Assembly (NCBI GenBank): GCA_020080175.1
Contig: JAGHQL010000011.1
Coordinates: forward strand, 124,001-188,000
DNA: 64,000 bases
From: Glutinoglossum americanum
Taxonomy: Eukaryota > Ascomycota > Geoglossomycetes > Geoglossales > Geoglossaceae
Direction of reading: 5' to 3'
Each line of letters begins with the position of its first letter. Position 1 is the stretch's first letter. Positions 46,316 through 58,225 of the stretch are shown piece by piece. A program made the position numbers and the translations under genes. The notes under the pieces are model-generated. The model searched no databases. It saw only the letters and a list, made by a program, of their open reading frames with translations, and was not told the origin of the DNA.

Positions 46316-46672
46316 TGGAGGCAGATTCAGGGTATGGGGGGCTTTTGGGAACACCGAGAAGTACTCCGGGAAACTAGGGCGTTCTGGGGCGAGAAATACT
46401 CGCAGGAGTGAGAGTCAATTTGCAGGGGGCGATCTAGAGGGCGGAATCGTTGAGGTTTTTGGGGGCACTCCAGGATGCGGGGTGAGATATGGCCTCAGGG
46501 CTATTGAGGGCACGCCAGGACATAGGGTGTACTCTAGGACCTGAGGAGCGATCAGGGTGTATGGGCACTCTGGAAGATGGGAAACCTGAAGAATGCGTTG
46601 GGCACCTTAGAAGCGAAAGACGCTCTGAGGTGCTCTGATCAGAGGTGCACTCCGGATTGCAAGGGTATTGTA
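46316..46672. repeat. G-rich degenerate repeat
   Basis: Strong G over C bias on the plus strand. Variants of GGGCACTCCAGGA recur at irregular spacing of about 30-60 bp (for example GGGCACGCCAGGA, GGGTGTACTCTAGGA, GGGCACTCTGGAA). The first related unit lies inside the hairpin region's right flank (GGGGGCACTCTGGACA). No open frame runs through it. Confidence 0.55.
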
Positions 46673-47395
46673 GTCGTAGGCACGGCGATGTCCATTTAAT
46701 TAATTAATGATGTTAACGTTGAAGGCGCAGATGTTCGCCAAATGTCCTTTTCCTTCCAGGTTCTGTAGTTGGAAGGTCCCTTATCCTTTCTCGCAGCAGC
46801 ACACATAAGCTCTGTGGTGGCGGAGAGCCAGCCCATCCCGTCGTTTGGTCGTTGAAAACTAGTTTCTTTTCGTTTGTAGTTTGTTCTAGCATCAAACGGA
46901 ACGTGGGCAGCGTAGTGTCTCACAGTATTGTGTATATAGTTAGACGGCTAGGTACATGGCACAGAAAGCAGGAGCAATGCTATCCCCCGTCGCAGCAAGC
47001 CGCCTGAGAAGGTGCAGGAAAACATCTGCAAACCGCGCTGTTCACCAACGACGGCAGCTTCATATCCATGCGAATAGGAGACGATTAGAGAGTCGTATAA
47101 CAAAATAGGTCCGTATCTACGTATATGTCCATAACTAAAGCACAATTGTCGAGTCCTGACGTACGCTACAAGAGCATGAAGCATTTCGTGAAGTTGGAGT
47201 TGGAAACCATGACTAAGCAAGAGACTATCCCTGAATCGGAAGCATTAGAACCCGGACGCGTCGACGCGAGGAAAACGCGTCTCCCCATCCCTGGGCGCTT
47301 TCGACTATTTTCGGCCATTTCTACATCCAAATCTGCATCCACTGACGGTCGCACCGACAAACCATCAATCCATCCCAAGGCGCCACAGTCCAGAG

Positions 47396-49953
47396 ATGGC
47401 TGTGCAAAGATCTCCTCGGCCTGATGCCCATTCTAAGAAATTGAAAGCTGAACGTGCGCGGCAGTATCTGTCGGGTTTGGGCGTTGCTAGAGAGGACTCG
47501 GATGATGAGCTTGGGCTTGAAGATCACCCATGGGTTTGGGTTTATGAAGACGCAGAGGCGCATGGTCATACTAAGCTAACAGAAGAAGAATCTTGCTCCG
47601 AGGACGAAGAGGGATCAGTGGTCAACGCACTCAACCAAAGGGCCCCTGGAAAGAAACGGAAGGCCTCGAATTCGAAGCTGAGACGAATCATTGGGGCACG
47701 GATGGGAGATTTTCAGTGCAGGATTGGGGACTGTGTACTTCTGAAGGCAGAGGGTACTAATGAGGCATGGGTGGGACTGATATGCGCGTTTGAGGATGAT
47801 GGGGATGAGGACAACAAGGCCGCCAATTTCATGTGGTTTTCCACAGAAAAAGAGATTAGAAACAAGCAAAAGAAGAGGACAGACTTCATGCAGGTACACG
47901 GGGCGACCCTAATTTCTTGCATCCGTGGGCTGACAGCGGCTAGAATGAATTGTATATTACGCCATCGTGGGACGTAAACCCTTTGGCTTCGATCAACGGG
48001 AAGGCGTCTGTTGTGTCGCCAAAAACACTCTTATCTGAATACCCAAACGGCAAAGTTCCGCGAAGTTCTAGAGACTACGGCAAGATATTTGTTTGTCGAA
48101 GAGGATGTAACACACGAACAGCCACATACACAGAGGAATTTATTTGGGAGGATATTTATACGGGTCAGGAGGAGGATATATTTGCATTGATTGAGAGAGT
48201 CCGAAGCGGGACGAAGGCCACGAGGAAAGTGCGAGGAGAAGAGAGACAGGAATACGAACCCGTAAGACCGCTTCGTGTATCTCGTTAAAGAGGGAGGCTA
48301 AATAGGTTGTTAGCATTTCGAAGGGGATGATGATAACGAGCTCCCCAACACTCCCAGAAAGAAGAGAAAGCTCAATTCTGTTTCCACGCCAAAATCCCGA
48401 GGATCTGCCGCAACTCCGCAGAAACTCACCACACCAACTCACAAGAGGTATGTTGCACCGACTTCTTTCGCAAAGCTTGTCTAAAATTTATTCCAGAATC
48501 GCGATCAAGAAGCCACTTGAATTCACACCCCTTGGAACAAGGGTCCTCTCACCCTCCCATGTACTGTCCTCACCATTCCAAATCGCTCGCGCACGCCTTC
48601 ATGTTTCTTCGGTCCCAGCGACCCTCCCCTGCCGAGAACAAGAGTTTGCGACAGTCTACTCTCATCTGGAAGCTGCCATATCTGACGGGTCAGGCTCTTG
48701 CATTTATATATCGGGTACCCCGGGAACGGGCAAAACGGCAACTGTACGGGAAGTAGTGTCTCATCTTAATACTGCTGTTCTGGATGAAGAACTAGATGAC
48801 TTTATCTTTGTTGAAATCAATGGTATGAAGGTGACCGATCCACACCAGTCGTATTCGCTGCTATGGGAGGCTTTGAAAGGGGACAGGGTTAGTCCTTCGC
48901 ACGCTCTTGATCTACTGGAGCGGGAGTTTGGAAACCCCAGCCCCCGGAGGGTACCATGCGTGGTCCTTATGGACGAATTGGACCAATTGGTCACTAAAAA
49001 TCAGAGTGTGATGTACAACTTCTTCAATTGGCCTGGGCTTCGACACAGCCGTTTGATTGTACTCGCGGTAGCCAACACTATGGACTTACCAGAGCGCACT
49101 CTAAGCAACAAGATAAGCAGTAGACTAGGCCAGTATACCCCACTTTATCCCTCTGTAGACCACCTCTGACCATTGAACAGGCCTGACAAGAATCACATTC
49201 CCGGGCTACAATCACGACCAACTAATGAGAATTATCCAGTCCCGTCTCGAAGGCGTCCCCGGAAACATCGTCCATCCAGATGCCGTACAATTCGCCAGCC
49301 GCAAAGTCGCCGCCGTGAGTGGAGATGCTCGCCGAGCCCTCGATATCTGTAGAAGAGCCGTGGAAATCGCGGAACTCGAGGGCCTGAACGACGAGGATAC
49401 TCTCCCGCCAACACCTAGCAAAAAAGCCAGCAAGAACAACATAATAAACTCTCACCCAAACACAGTCAAGAAAGCAGGCAAAGTAACAATAGCCACCGTC
49501 AAACAAGCTATCAACGAAGCAACGACCAGCCCTCTCCAACAATGCCTCCGCTCTCTCCCCCTATCCTCAAAACTCTTCCTCGCAGCCATAATCGCTCGAA
49601 TCCGGCGAACTGGAATAGGCGAAAGCATCCTAGGAGATGTAATCGAGGAGGCAAAGCGCATCGGGAAGATGGCGGACAGTACGCATATCCACGAGTTCTT
49701 GCTCGTGGAGCCATCGGTTTCGAACGCGTCGAAAGGAATGACGAGGCACAACAACTACAACAATCACCACCAGGCTGCTCGGGTTCTTGGGCTGTCTGCT
49801 GCGGCAATTGAACTCGTAGACGCGGGGATCATAGGGATGGAGTCCAGAAAGGGTGAGCGGACTGGGAGGGTGAGACTTAATATTGGGGATGAGGAGGTAA
49901 AATTGGCATTGAAGGATGATCTGCAAGCACGGAATCTCGGGTTCTCCAAATAG
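47396..49953 (+). CDS. ORC1: Origin recognition complex subunit 1
   Basis: Five exons: 47396-47893, 47944-48261, 48314-48447, 48497-49128, 49181-49953; 784 aa. Orc1 is the ATP-binding subunit that loads MCM helicase at origins. Seen: a BAH domain at about residues 90-250 (IGDCVLLKAEGTNEAWVGLI, NELYITPSWDVNPL, KIFVCRRGCNTRT); a basic linker with PRKKRKL; the AAA+ core with Walker A GTPGTGKT at about 390-397, Walker B VVLMDELDQL with DE at about 476-477, and sensor VLAVANTMDLPER; then GYNHDQLMRIIQSRL, GDARRALDICRRAVE and a winged-helix end. Exon 3 must start at CATTTC for the acidic/NLS linker to be in frame. The fourth intron appears to be GC-AG (GCCAGT...ACAG), since only that donor gives SSRLGLTRITFPG. 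Confidence 0.95.
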
Positions 49954-50105
49954 ACGCATAGATCGAGATCAAGCCAATGAATGACATCCCCTCGTACACA
50001 AACCCTTTCCATTTCTCGCTCTCTTTAACTATCATCAACACCATACGCCATCCCTATGCAATTACACATCTGCCACGACCTCACCCCTCACAAAAATCTC
50101 CCCTT

Positions 50106-51851
50106 TTAAAATTTCTGCCTCCCCAAGGTCGGCCTCCAATTCATCGGGTAACTCTCAGGCGTCGCCTCATCATCCTCTTTCCATATTTTAACTGCGTTGT
50201 GGGTCAGTAAGCACACACACGCACCAAGAATGAATAATAAGTCAAATCTAGAGGATTTGGGCGGGGAGGGGAAAAAAAAAAATTCCAGAAAAATGCACAT
50301 ACTCGACTTATCCGCCTCCCCACAAATCAACCTCAAGCCTGTCTGGTCAAACGTAGAACTCATGAGCCCAGCCTCAGCGTCCAGAGAACCAGGTTGAGCG
50401 GTTGTGTCCAGAGACTGGAATTTGTATCCAGATTTCCAATCCCAGAAGCAGATCGAGCCGTTATCGCCTATCGCAAGATTCAATTAAGCTTCCACGTAAG
50501 AAAGAGGAAATGCAAAAAAGGAGCGACTCATATCTCTTACCTCCCGAAAACAACACGTTATCCTCATTAACGCTTAACGTATTAATAATAGCATTATGCC
50601 CCTCGAAATTCTGCATAAAAGCCCCCTCGGGGCACTTCCACTGCTTGATACTGCCCGTGCTTCCGCTCGCAAACGTAAATTCCTTCGGGTGGATAGCCAA
50701 CGCCCTAACACCCTTCTTGTGGTGTGTCAGGACGCCCATTGTCTTCCCAGCAGCGAGGTCCCAGAGTCGGACTGTGGAGTCGAGAGACGAGGTTATTACT
50801 TGCGGGTCAGCTTCCTGGCATTTCACCTCCGAGACTGTGCCTTTGTGACCGCTAAGGACGTGAATGTTGCTACGTGTCCGCATGTCCCAGACGCGGGCAA
50901 CGCCGTCACGGCCACCGGTTACAAGGACGTCGAGGGTGGGATGCAGGGATAACGTGTAGACTCCACTTAGGTGGCCGTGGTAGTGTCTGATGACTTTGTT
51001 GGTCTCGAGATCCCAACATTTTACCATCTTGTCTTCGCCGCAGGAAAAAAGATAGGGGTGGCGAGGGGACACTGCCAGTCCTCGGACGGTGGAGATGTGA
51101 CCAGTCAACGTCAATCGTAAAGAACCAGAAGCCAGATCCCAGATCTTGATAGTCCTATCCCCAGCGCCGCTGGCAAACCATTGGTTCCCTGGTTCGACCG
51201 CTAGACTCCTCACCCATCCCAAATGGCCAGAGATGACTCTCATCAGCTTCCATGGGGCATGCCAGTCTGGCTTGACCTGTTGGACAGCCTGTTTACGCGC
51301 CAGGCTGGTCGAAGAAGGTAAGGAACGCTGCGGGATCCCACCGTTCGCACTTGCCCCTGTGCCTACTCCTTTCGCTCGAACTGTCAACGCCATAGACGAT
51401 CCGTCGGCAGAGCCATCACTATTGGACTTCGATGGTATCCCTTCAATGAGCTTCGCTATCTTGGGGTCTGATGGCTGGCTTTCGTCCACCTTGGACTTCT
51501 TCCGTCTGGCCGCAGCAGCAGCACTCGCAGCACTGGCCTGTTTTGCCGCTAGCGCAGCAGGAAGCTCCCGAACATCATCATATTCCGCTCTTATGCGGAC
51601 GGCGAGACCAGCGCGGTCGGATGGATCGGTAGGTGATTGGGGAGCGAGCTGTGTCGGGAGATTTGAGTATAGATTCGTAGAGGAGAGGGTTGATGGGAGA
51701 CCAAAGTCTGCGGCGAAGAGATCTCTTGTCCTTTTTGCAGAACTTCGAACAAGGATCTGGTAAATAAGTATTAGAATCAGAACCCACTCTCTTAAAGCGT
51801 AATATATCCAACTTGACTTACCTCAGGAGGGGGTGGCGTTGCGGTGGTCAT
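50106..51851 (-). CDS. PRP46: Pre-mRNA splicing WD40 protein Prp46 (PRL1/PLRG1)
   Basis: Four exons (minus): 51851-51822, 51756-50541, 50467-50303, 50191-50106; 498 aa, in phase. It is part of the NineTeen (Prp19) complex core that activates the spliceosome. Seen: an N-terminus starting [10 protein letters not shown], Ala-rich and basic stretches, then [20 protein letters not shown] at about 173-192, followed by seven WD40 repeats ([81 protein letters not shown]). The ending [10 protein letters not shown] is typical. It ends 152 bp from convergent ORC1 and starts 129 bp from divergent NAS6. Confidence 0.96.
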
Positions 51852-51980
51852 TCTGTGATGGTCGTTCAGAAAAAGTTGTACCTTGTTCCTGCAAGGTCAA
51901 TTGACTGGAGTCGCGAAAATGGTCCCCAAGCTCCTCTCAAACCCCACCACCATATTCCCTCGATCCCCCACTTAGGGACC
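51852..51980. promoter_or_regulatory. Short bidirectional promoter interval PRP46/NAS6
   Basis: Only 129 bp separate the start codons of two divergent genes, so they must share or interleave promoter elements and 5' UTRs. No TATA box is evident. Confidence 0.6.
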
Positions 51981-53131
51981 ATGAACCCAGAAGAACAATC
52001 CAAATTCGCCATTCACGAGGCTGCCAGAGAAGGTAGAGGTATGACATACCAACAGCACCCATTCATTTCACGATCAAAACTGACAATAGTTGCCCAGCAA
52101 GTGTCGTCGAATCACTTCTCAACGCAAGCTCCCCACAGATTCGATATCGCGTGATATTAGGGTGGGCTTATGTCTAACTAACTCTCTATTTCAATAGGCA
52201 AACCCGCAGTTGGCAGGCCTGAGGGATGGTGATGATCGTCTACCAATCCATTGGGCTGTCTCTTATAACCACCGACCAGTCGTCGAGTTACTAGTGCAAC
52301 GGAAGAACTTCGACCCCGACGTGCAAGTTAGTCTTGATATTTCTCCTCTCACAGCAGCCCTGACTCTATTTCTCTGGGCAGGATGGGTCAGGCTGGACCC
52401 CATTAATGATAGCATCAAGCCTCAAAGAAGGCGACGATCTCGTCGACCTCCTCCTCCGGAGGGAGGCTGATGTAAATTGCAAGAGTACGTGCTCACATTA
52501 ATATACCTATATTTCCCTTTATTAAAAGAGGCGATACTAAAACAATTCTATAGACTTTAACGGACAGGTGCCGTGAACCCCCTCCGGCCTGTCATCTACC
52601 CTAGTATTGACCCCCCCATCCAGACAGCATTACACTTCTGCGCCTCAAAAAACAACATTGACGTCGCCCGCAAGCTACTAGCTCACAAAGCCTCAGCAAG
52701 AATCAGAGACAAGCGGTCTCAGCTCCCAATACACAGAGCTGCCGCCATCGGATCCGTTCCCATGGTGAAACTCCTCATTGAGAATAATAGTCCTCTGAAC
52801 GCAGCCGATATCTCTGGTCTCACTCCTCTGCATCATGGTGAATCCCATCCAAGATTATTTTCTCCCTGCCCATCTGGATTTCCGACTACTAACAGAATCT
52901 GGCAGCTATCTCTGAAGGGCACGGGGATACCGCGCTCCTCCTCTTGAAAGCCGGAGCTGAGACGGATGTACGGGATCGTGAGGGCCAATTAGCCATCGAT
53001 TTAGCGCCAGACTCTAAGGTAATTTTCCCTAGCTTTTGCCCATTTTCTCACAGCGACATATCTCTAAGTATCATTTCTAGATTCGAAAGTTCGTCTTGCA
53101 AAGTGCTGAGCGTGAGGGTATCGAATTATAG
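51981..53131 (+). CDS. NAS6: Gankyrin-type proteasome assembly chaperone Nas6
   Basis: Eight exons: 51981-52038, 52098-52123, 52198-52326, 52382-52484, 52554-52567 (14 nt), 52624-52837, 52906-53018, 53081-53131; 235 aa, the family length. It binds the Rpt3 C-terminus during assembly of the 26S proteasome base. Seen: ankyrin repeats with LPIHWAVSYNHRPVVELLV, DGSGWTPLMIASSLKEGDD, TALHFCASKNNIDVARKLL, LPIHRAAAIGSVPMVKLLI, GLTPLHHAISEGHGDTALL, and an end similar to IRKFVLQSAEREGIEL. The 14-nt exon supplies FNGQ and is needed for phase. The intron after exon 2 is best read as GC-AG (GCAAGC...AATAG), giving ESLLNANPQL; a GT donor 30 nt later would add ten residues. Confidence 0.92.
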
Positions 53132-53307
53132 CGCAGCGACAATCAGGGTGTCGAGCTTAAGGAGATACAATCAAGGAGATTGCATCCTACCTCAATGTTA
53201 ACCCAGGGTGCCGGAGTCGCCAAACGCAGAAGGGTCCCCAGGGACCGCGATAATGTACATTAAGAAGCCAAATTGATGAACTGTTTGAGGCCAAGTAGTC
53301 CTATTGC

Positions 53308-56108
53308 TCATTTCATAGTGCTGTCGACCAGGTCTCGGTACATCTGCTTCAGGTCAGCAACGTCTGCTCGAAGCTCCTCGACCAACTCGCTTTTCTCCCC
53401 TAGCATCTCAAGCGTAGTCTCGTATCTTTTACTCATTTTTGTCATCTCTTCTTCAAGTTTTTTGACCTTCTCGTCCGACGCACGCTTTTGTTCCACTTCA
53501 CGCATCAGAGAAACCACCTCCTCCCGTGCCTCATCACGCTGAGCAGACAGTCTAGCGAGTTCTTCCTTCGTAGCCGCCTTCTCGCTTTCCAGACGTCGGA
53601 CAGCTGCGCTCATCCGCTCCACAAGTTGTACGGATGGGCCTGCGCCGGCTGTTGATGCAGAAATCATATCATTGATTGTCCGATGCTGTGACGCTGGAGA
53701 CGTAATACCATCAAAAAACTCCTCAGCCTCCGCTGTGTGTACAGAAGGTGTTCTGGAGTTGCTGGTGCCACTCGGAGGCATCGCAAACGCCAGGGAATCT
53801 ACCCTCGCGGGTGAAGTTCCCGAGTCTAAGGTGTGCGGTTGGCCAGAAGCTCTGCGGTTAGTCGGCGAAACGATTCCGGAGTCCAGAGGGGAAAGATTTT
53901 GTAATCGACGATTCTGAAGAGTTGCAGGGTCTGCGTTCGAGCCTTTCCGATTAGTACGGGAAGGAGATTGCGTCCCAGATTGAGCATAGCCGTTTGCATG
54001 CTGTGCTAATTCTGCTCGGCACTTGGCTCTTTCTTCGTCTAGTTTTTGTGGCAATTCATGTTCCCACTTCTTCCGCTCCTGCTCGAATTGAATTTTGGCG
54101 TCTACTACAGCAGCTTCAGATTGCTCCAGTTTTTGCTGTAACTTTCCCAGTTTTTCCTTGCATTCCGCGAAGTCTCGCTCTGTGCCATATAACCTGCTAA
54201 TTGAATTTTCGAGATCTTCTTCCATACGCTTTGATTTGAGATTCTTCCGAAAGTCAGTTAAACGAAGCTCGGGGGGGTGTTCTTAAGCACCCACCACTTC
54301 TCTAGCTTTCTTTCTGATTTGGCTTTCTCTTGCAGATAGCTCATCCCTTTCTATCTCAAGATTGGACACACGAGACAATAGGGTCCCCTCGATGCCTTGC
54401 CAGTTTTCGCTTGCAACAGCGTATTGGGTTTGAAGAGTCTCGATTTGACGAAATAGATGAGCTTGAGCATCACTTGTCTCCCCAGTCGAGACTTCCTCGG
54501 CCCGGGTTCGTAGGGCTTCTAACTTGCTCTCCAGTATCTGTATCTTTCGTAAGCGGCTATGCCAACGAAAGGATGGTTAGCGTACTGATTGCTCCCCCCT
54601 AAGCTCTAGTTCTAGCATTTTGGTTCTCTCCTTTTCCCGCTCGATCCTTTCTTTCAATTCCCGCACTTCAGCCCGATGTGTATCCTCACTCAGCTCTTTT
54701 TCGATCTTCGCGCTCGTGAGGCCATCTCTTAATTCCAATACGAGTCTCTTCTCAGCTTCAAGGGCGTCTGTCTGGGCCTTAGTTTCAGCGTGGTCAGCTC
54801 TTGAGACAGCTTCGGCCAGTTGAGCTTGCAACATTGCCACGTGTCTAGCATTCGAGTCCCGCTCCACCCGAAACAGTTCAACCTCCTTTTCTATCACAGT
54901 CAATACTTTGAGCTTTTCGTTTGCGCGCTTCTCCGCATCCATGTAGCGTTTTGCCTTCTCTTTTGCTTCAAGAGCATCTCTTTCAGCCTTCTCCAATCTC
55001 CTCCTTACCTCAGACGCGGCTTTCTCCTCCTCAATAGACTTTGCTCGTAGTTTTTTTATAAGATTCATGTATTTGAGCTCTGACTTCGATAGCTTTTGTC
55101 CTTCTTCCATTAGTGAAGCAATTTGCTCATCTTTCTCCGCAAGCTTCTTTTCAAGACTTCCTCCCTCAGCTAATGAGCTTGCTTTCCTCGCGTGTTCCGC
55201 GGACTCTCTAGCAAGGTATTGAAGTTTTGACTCGAGAGCATCGATTCGCTCTATGTACGTATGTACTTCTTCTTGCCGTCGTAGCTCAGAACTCTCGTAG
55301 TCGAACTGCATTTGAGCTATGATAGCCTCGTGTTCCGCCGGAAACCTCGTCACAGCATTGTCTTGGGCTGCGGGCAATTCTGAATCAACGATATTATCCC
55401 GCGGTAACTCTATAGATTGGCGGGTGGCAATCGCAGATCGCAATTCTAGAGAATGCTTTGAGGAGCTGCAAACTCCTGGGCTAGGCGGCGTTTCTGGCGT
55501 TGCGACTCCAACACTCGCGCCCACGGTTTCTCCAGTTATCGAGCAGGCCGAAGCTCTTCCGCTCTCCCCAGAGATCCGCTTTGCATCCAAAGACATTCTG
55601 CTACCAGTGGCTCCCTTCACTCCTTCAGTAGCTTTCCTATCCATACTCTGCCGTGGACTCTCCGTTCCGGTGAGGGTGTCTCCCGCTGCTGGACTAGCTG
55701 TCCTAGAGGGCCTACCTAGAGACGACACAGGGCTATCGCTCCTAACAACACCGTTGCTCTTAACCGCTTTCGCCAGGCGTTCCTGCAAGCGATCCTGGGC
55801 CCTGCTGTTCGAGGGAGTTCGCGAAAGATCTGGCCTGAAATCAGCAGATTGCCCACGATGAGAGACAGAGCTACAACTGCCCCAAGCTTACTTCTCTCTA
55901 AGCCAATAGCAGCAGAAGTCGGCAGAGCCATCATCGCCGGCTTCAGCCCAGGCTGCTCTGGTTTTGGGCCTGAGGCCGCGATCGAGGCGCCCCCTGGCAT
56001 ATCGTCCCCATCCGCGAGGATGGTGTCAAGCTTCGACTCAACACCAGCGACGGCTTGCTGCAGGAAAGACCCCCATCTCGAAGACGGCTTAGAAGGTTGA
56101 GAAGCCAT
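53308..56108 (-). CDS. Golgi coiled-coil protein TMF1-like (TATA element modulatory factor)
   Basis: Four exons (minus): 56108-55892, 55829-54586, 54543-54295, 54243-53308; 881 aa. TMF1/Sgm1 golgins tether vesicles at the Golgi through Rab6/Ypt6. Seen: the N-terminus RWGSFLQQAVAGVESKLDTIL; a Ser-rich linker; long coiled coils (FDYESSELRRQEEV onward); the central block IETLQTQYAVASENWQGIEG, characteristic of the TMF family; a second disordered linker with PSP motifs; and the C-terminal TMF coiled coil with YETTLEMLGEKSELVEELRA and DLKQMYRDLVDS. All joins are in phase. The second intron is very short (42 nt; donor GTACGC, acceptor GAAAG) and is the least certain. Convergent with NAS6. Confidence 0.9.
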
Positions 56109-56515
56109 CAATGAAGATTCGTGTTAGGGAGGTGATGAGGAAGGAATCACCCAAACCGACGGGATAATTACATGAGTGCAATTTAGATATGCGGTTTCAC
56201 TCTAGTTGGGTGTTGGAATGGATACGTTGCAACTTCTGGTGGTACGTCAGCCCTTTCGCGAGCGACTATTTATTTTGTCACAACTTCAAAAATTGAGTCT
56301 CCGCATGTACTAGTTGCTTAGCGGTTTGATTCCATGCTCTCACTTAGATAAGCAGACAGAAAGTTCTGAGAGCCTGCCATTTGTCCTAAAACGCCTTTTA
56401 TACTACGCAAGCTACTCACTTCGACTACAAATAGCTAGGAATGAATATACTAACGCCTAAGTAGCCCGTCCCAGCCCACTCTAATGAACCATAACCCCAA
56501 AGTCGCGAGCTCTAT
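56109..56515. other. Intergenic region between TMF1 and ceramidase genes
   Basis: About 400 bp; upstream of TMF1 and downstream of the ceramidase gene on the same strand. No feature recognised. Confidence 0.4.
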
Positions 56516-57756
56516 TCAAGTTTTCTTTGCATGGCCATTCTGAACCTCGTGTGCACATGATTGTCCATCTTTTGGAATATCTGTCTTGACCACCTCCGGG
56601 AGAGACAAGAGATTGGGCCACAGGAGCTTGTACTCTCCCTGTCGTCTATTCAAACAATGCCGAAGCCAGATGCCCCATACAATGTAAAAATATGCACCTA
56701 AAAGGAATGTAAGTATCCATTTTCCATTCAGAATGACGACACCAACTAACCCGTTCCAGTCATGAGATGCCTGTTTGTATTTCCTTGTAAGCCAAAAGCC
56801 GTTCGCGCAGGCCGGGATGCTACGAATAGCTTACCACCAACCGTGCCCTTCAAGAAAGATACCCCACGGCAAACCGATCTGCCTCCTCCACCTTCGCAGG
56901 TTATAGCAGTACTGATTGTCCAGTGTCCATACTCCAAAGCCTCCCAGGAAGAGAGCGAGTCCGGTTGCAATCAAGATCCACATCTCCTTCAACACTTTTT
57001 CATCCCTTCGATCCTCCATGTCTCGCATGGCTTTCTGGGAGGAGCTGACCATATCTAGGTCCGGCGTCTGTTGACGAGCCTTGCTACTACGCAAAGATGG
57101 GCGAATGTTGACCTCCATCACGAACATACTGCGAACCAGCACAATGGCTGTCAGTATGGCATATGCATTTTGGTGGAATGTTGGATCCTGGAGATAATGG
57201 TAGTACAGGGTAATGAACGACGCCAATCCAATGAGAGAGAGACCAAGAATGACCGAGAATACTCGGGAGTACCCATGCGAGAATGTAGCATAGCACATCA
57301 AGCACGTTGTGTAAATCATGGATAGTTCGTCAACTAGCTGCATGGGATCTAGGCAACATAACAACATGATCAGAGTGAATACAGTGACAGAGCTGGAGAG
57401 AATACAGTTTCTTCAACGGACGTACATTTGAGGGTGCTGTGGAACAAGAAGCTTCCAGTGCCCACCAACAGGTATCCAACGAAGGCGACGAGGAAAATGG
57501 TATCATGTCCGTATCTCCTACAGTTTCGGATCCCCTTAAATGCCAGATATATGAACAGTAAATTCGTCAACGTATTGATAATTTCCGCAGAATAGGGAGT
57601 CAGGTAATAATCCTGAAGCCACAGTTAGTACGGTATACCAAAAACAAACATAATCCCACGGCATACCTCTTCGCACCAATTTAGAGTCGATGTAATCGGA
57701 TGCCAGTACCCACTACGAGCTGTGGGGTAAGGAACAGAAGGAACCCCGAAAGTCAT
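56516..57756 (-). CDS. YPC1: Alkaline (phyto)ceramidase, YPC1/YDC1 type
   Basis: Five exons (minus): 57756-57667, 57612-57426, 57348-56835, 56770-56751 (20 nt), 56697-56516; 330 aa. It hydrolyses ceramides to sphingoid base and fatty acid in the ER membrane. Seen: GYWHPITSTLNWCEEDYYLTPYSAE with the Asp/Glu Ca-binding N-terminus; seven hydrophobic helices; SFLFHSTLKYPMQLVDELSMIY, holding the catalytic His, Ser and Asp of the CREST superfamily; and GHGWWHLMTGTGAYFYIVWG with the C-terminal zinc-binding His residues. The last motif is built across the 20-nt exon, which makes that exon very likely. Divergent from prefoldin 1. Confidence 0.94.
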
Positions 57757-58225
57757 CTTAGTTAGCTCTACGGGGATAGGTGATGGTAGATAAAATGGGA
57801 GATGATGCAAGTAGATAACTTTTACTTTGGAGGACAGCTACTCTGTAGGTTTGTGACGTAGTGGCGCGACACTACCTTGGCGATTCGCGACGCATCCCAC
57901 ACCCACGCAACCCACGCATAGTAGTTGTAGTCTGCGGAGTACGCAAACATATTTCAACCGTTCCGGCGACCCGCAAGTCACGTCTATTCCCCTAGCCAAA
58001 GAGGATATTTCAGGCCGTGTTACCGCCCAACGATACGGATGGATTTAATCCCAGCTGCAGGCCATGATAAGTTGTGTTTACTAAGAAGTTTTTGCTTCTT
58101 ATTCGGAGGATTGGCGGACTTGGCGACGGTTACATATCCCTATCCCTACCCTATCCTTGGGTGGCGCTCCCAGCTGCAGAAGCATCGACAAGTTTCTCCA
58201 GGCACCAGAACATCAACCATCAATC
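57757..58225. promoter_or_regulatory. Divergent upstream region of ceramidase and prefoldin 1 genes
   Basis: 469 bp between two start codons. It includes a CCTATCCCTACCCTATCC tract just upstream of the prefoldin gene. No other element recognised. Confidence 0.4.

Larger units (their letters stand above)
45737..47395. other. Divergent interval upstream of ORC1, 1.66 kb
   Basis: Lies between the starts of the DUF7905-like gene and ORC1. It holds the hairpin cluster and the G-rich repeat listed separately. A 99-codon plus-strand frame at 47125-47424 overlaps the ORC1 start in another frame and has no motif. No other gene is supported. Confidence 0.5.

Noticed and set aside
47125-47424. 99-codon plus-strand frame before ORC1
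   Set aside because: Different phase from ORC1, no motif, and it overlaps the ORC1 start.
54557-54592. A 36-nt GC-AG intron in TMF1
   Set aside because: A canonical GT-AG intron of 42 nt (54544-54585) also restores the frame and is preferred.
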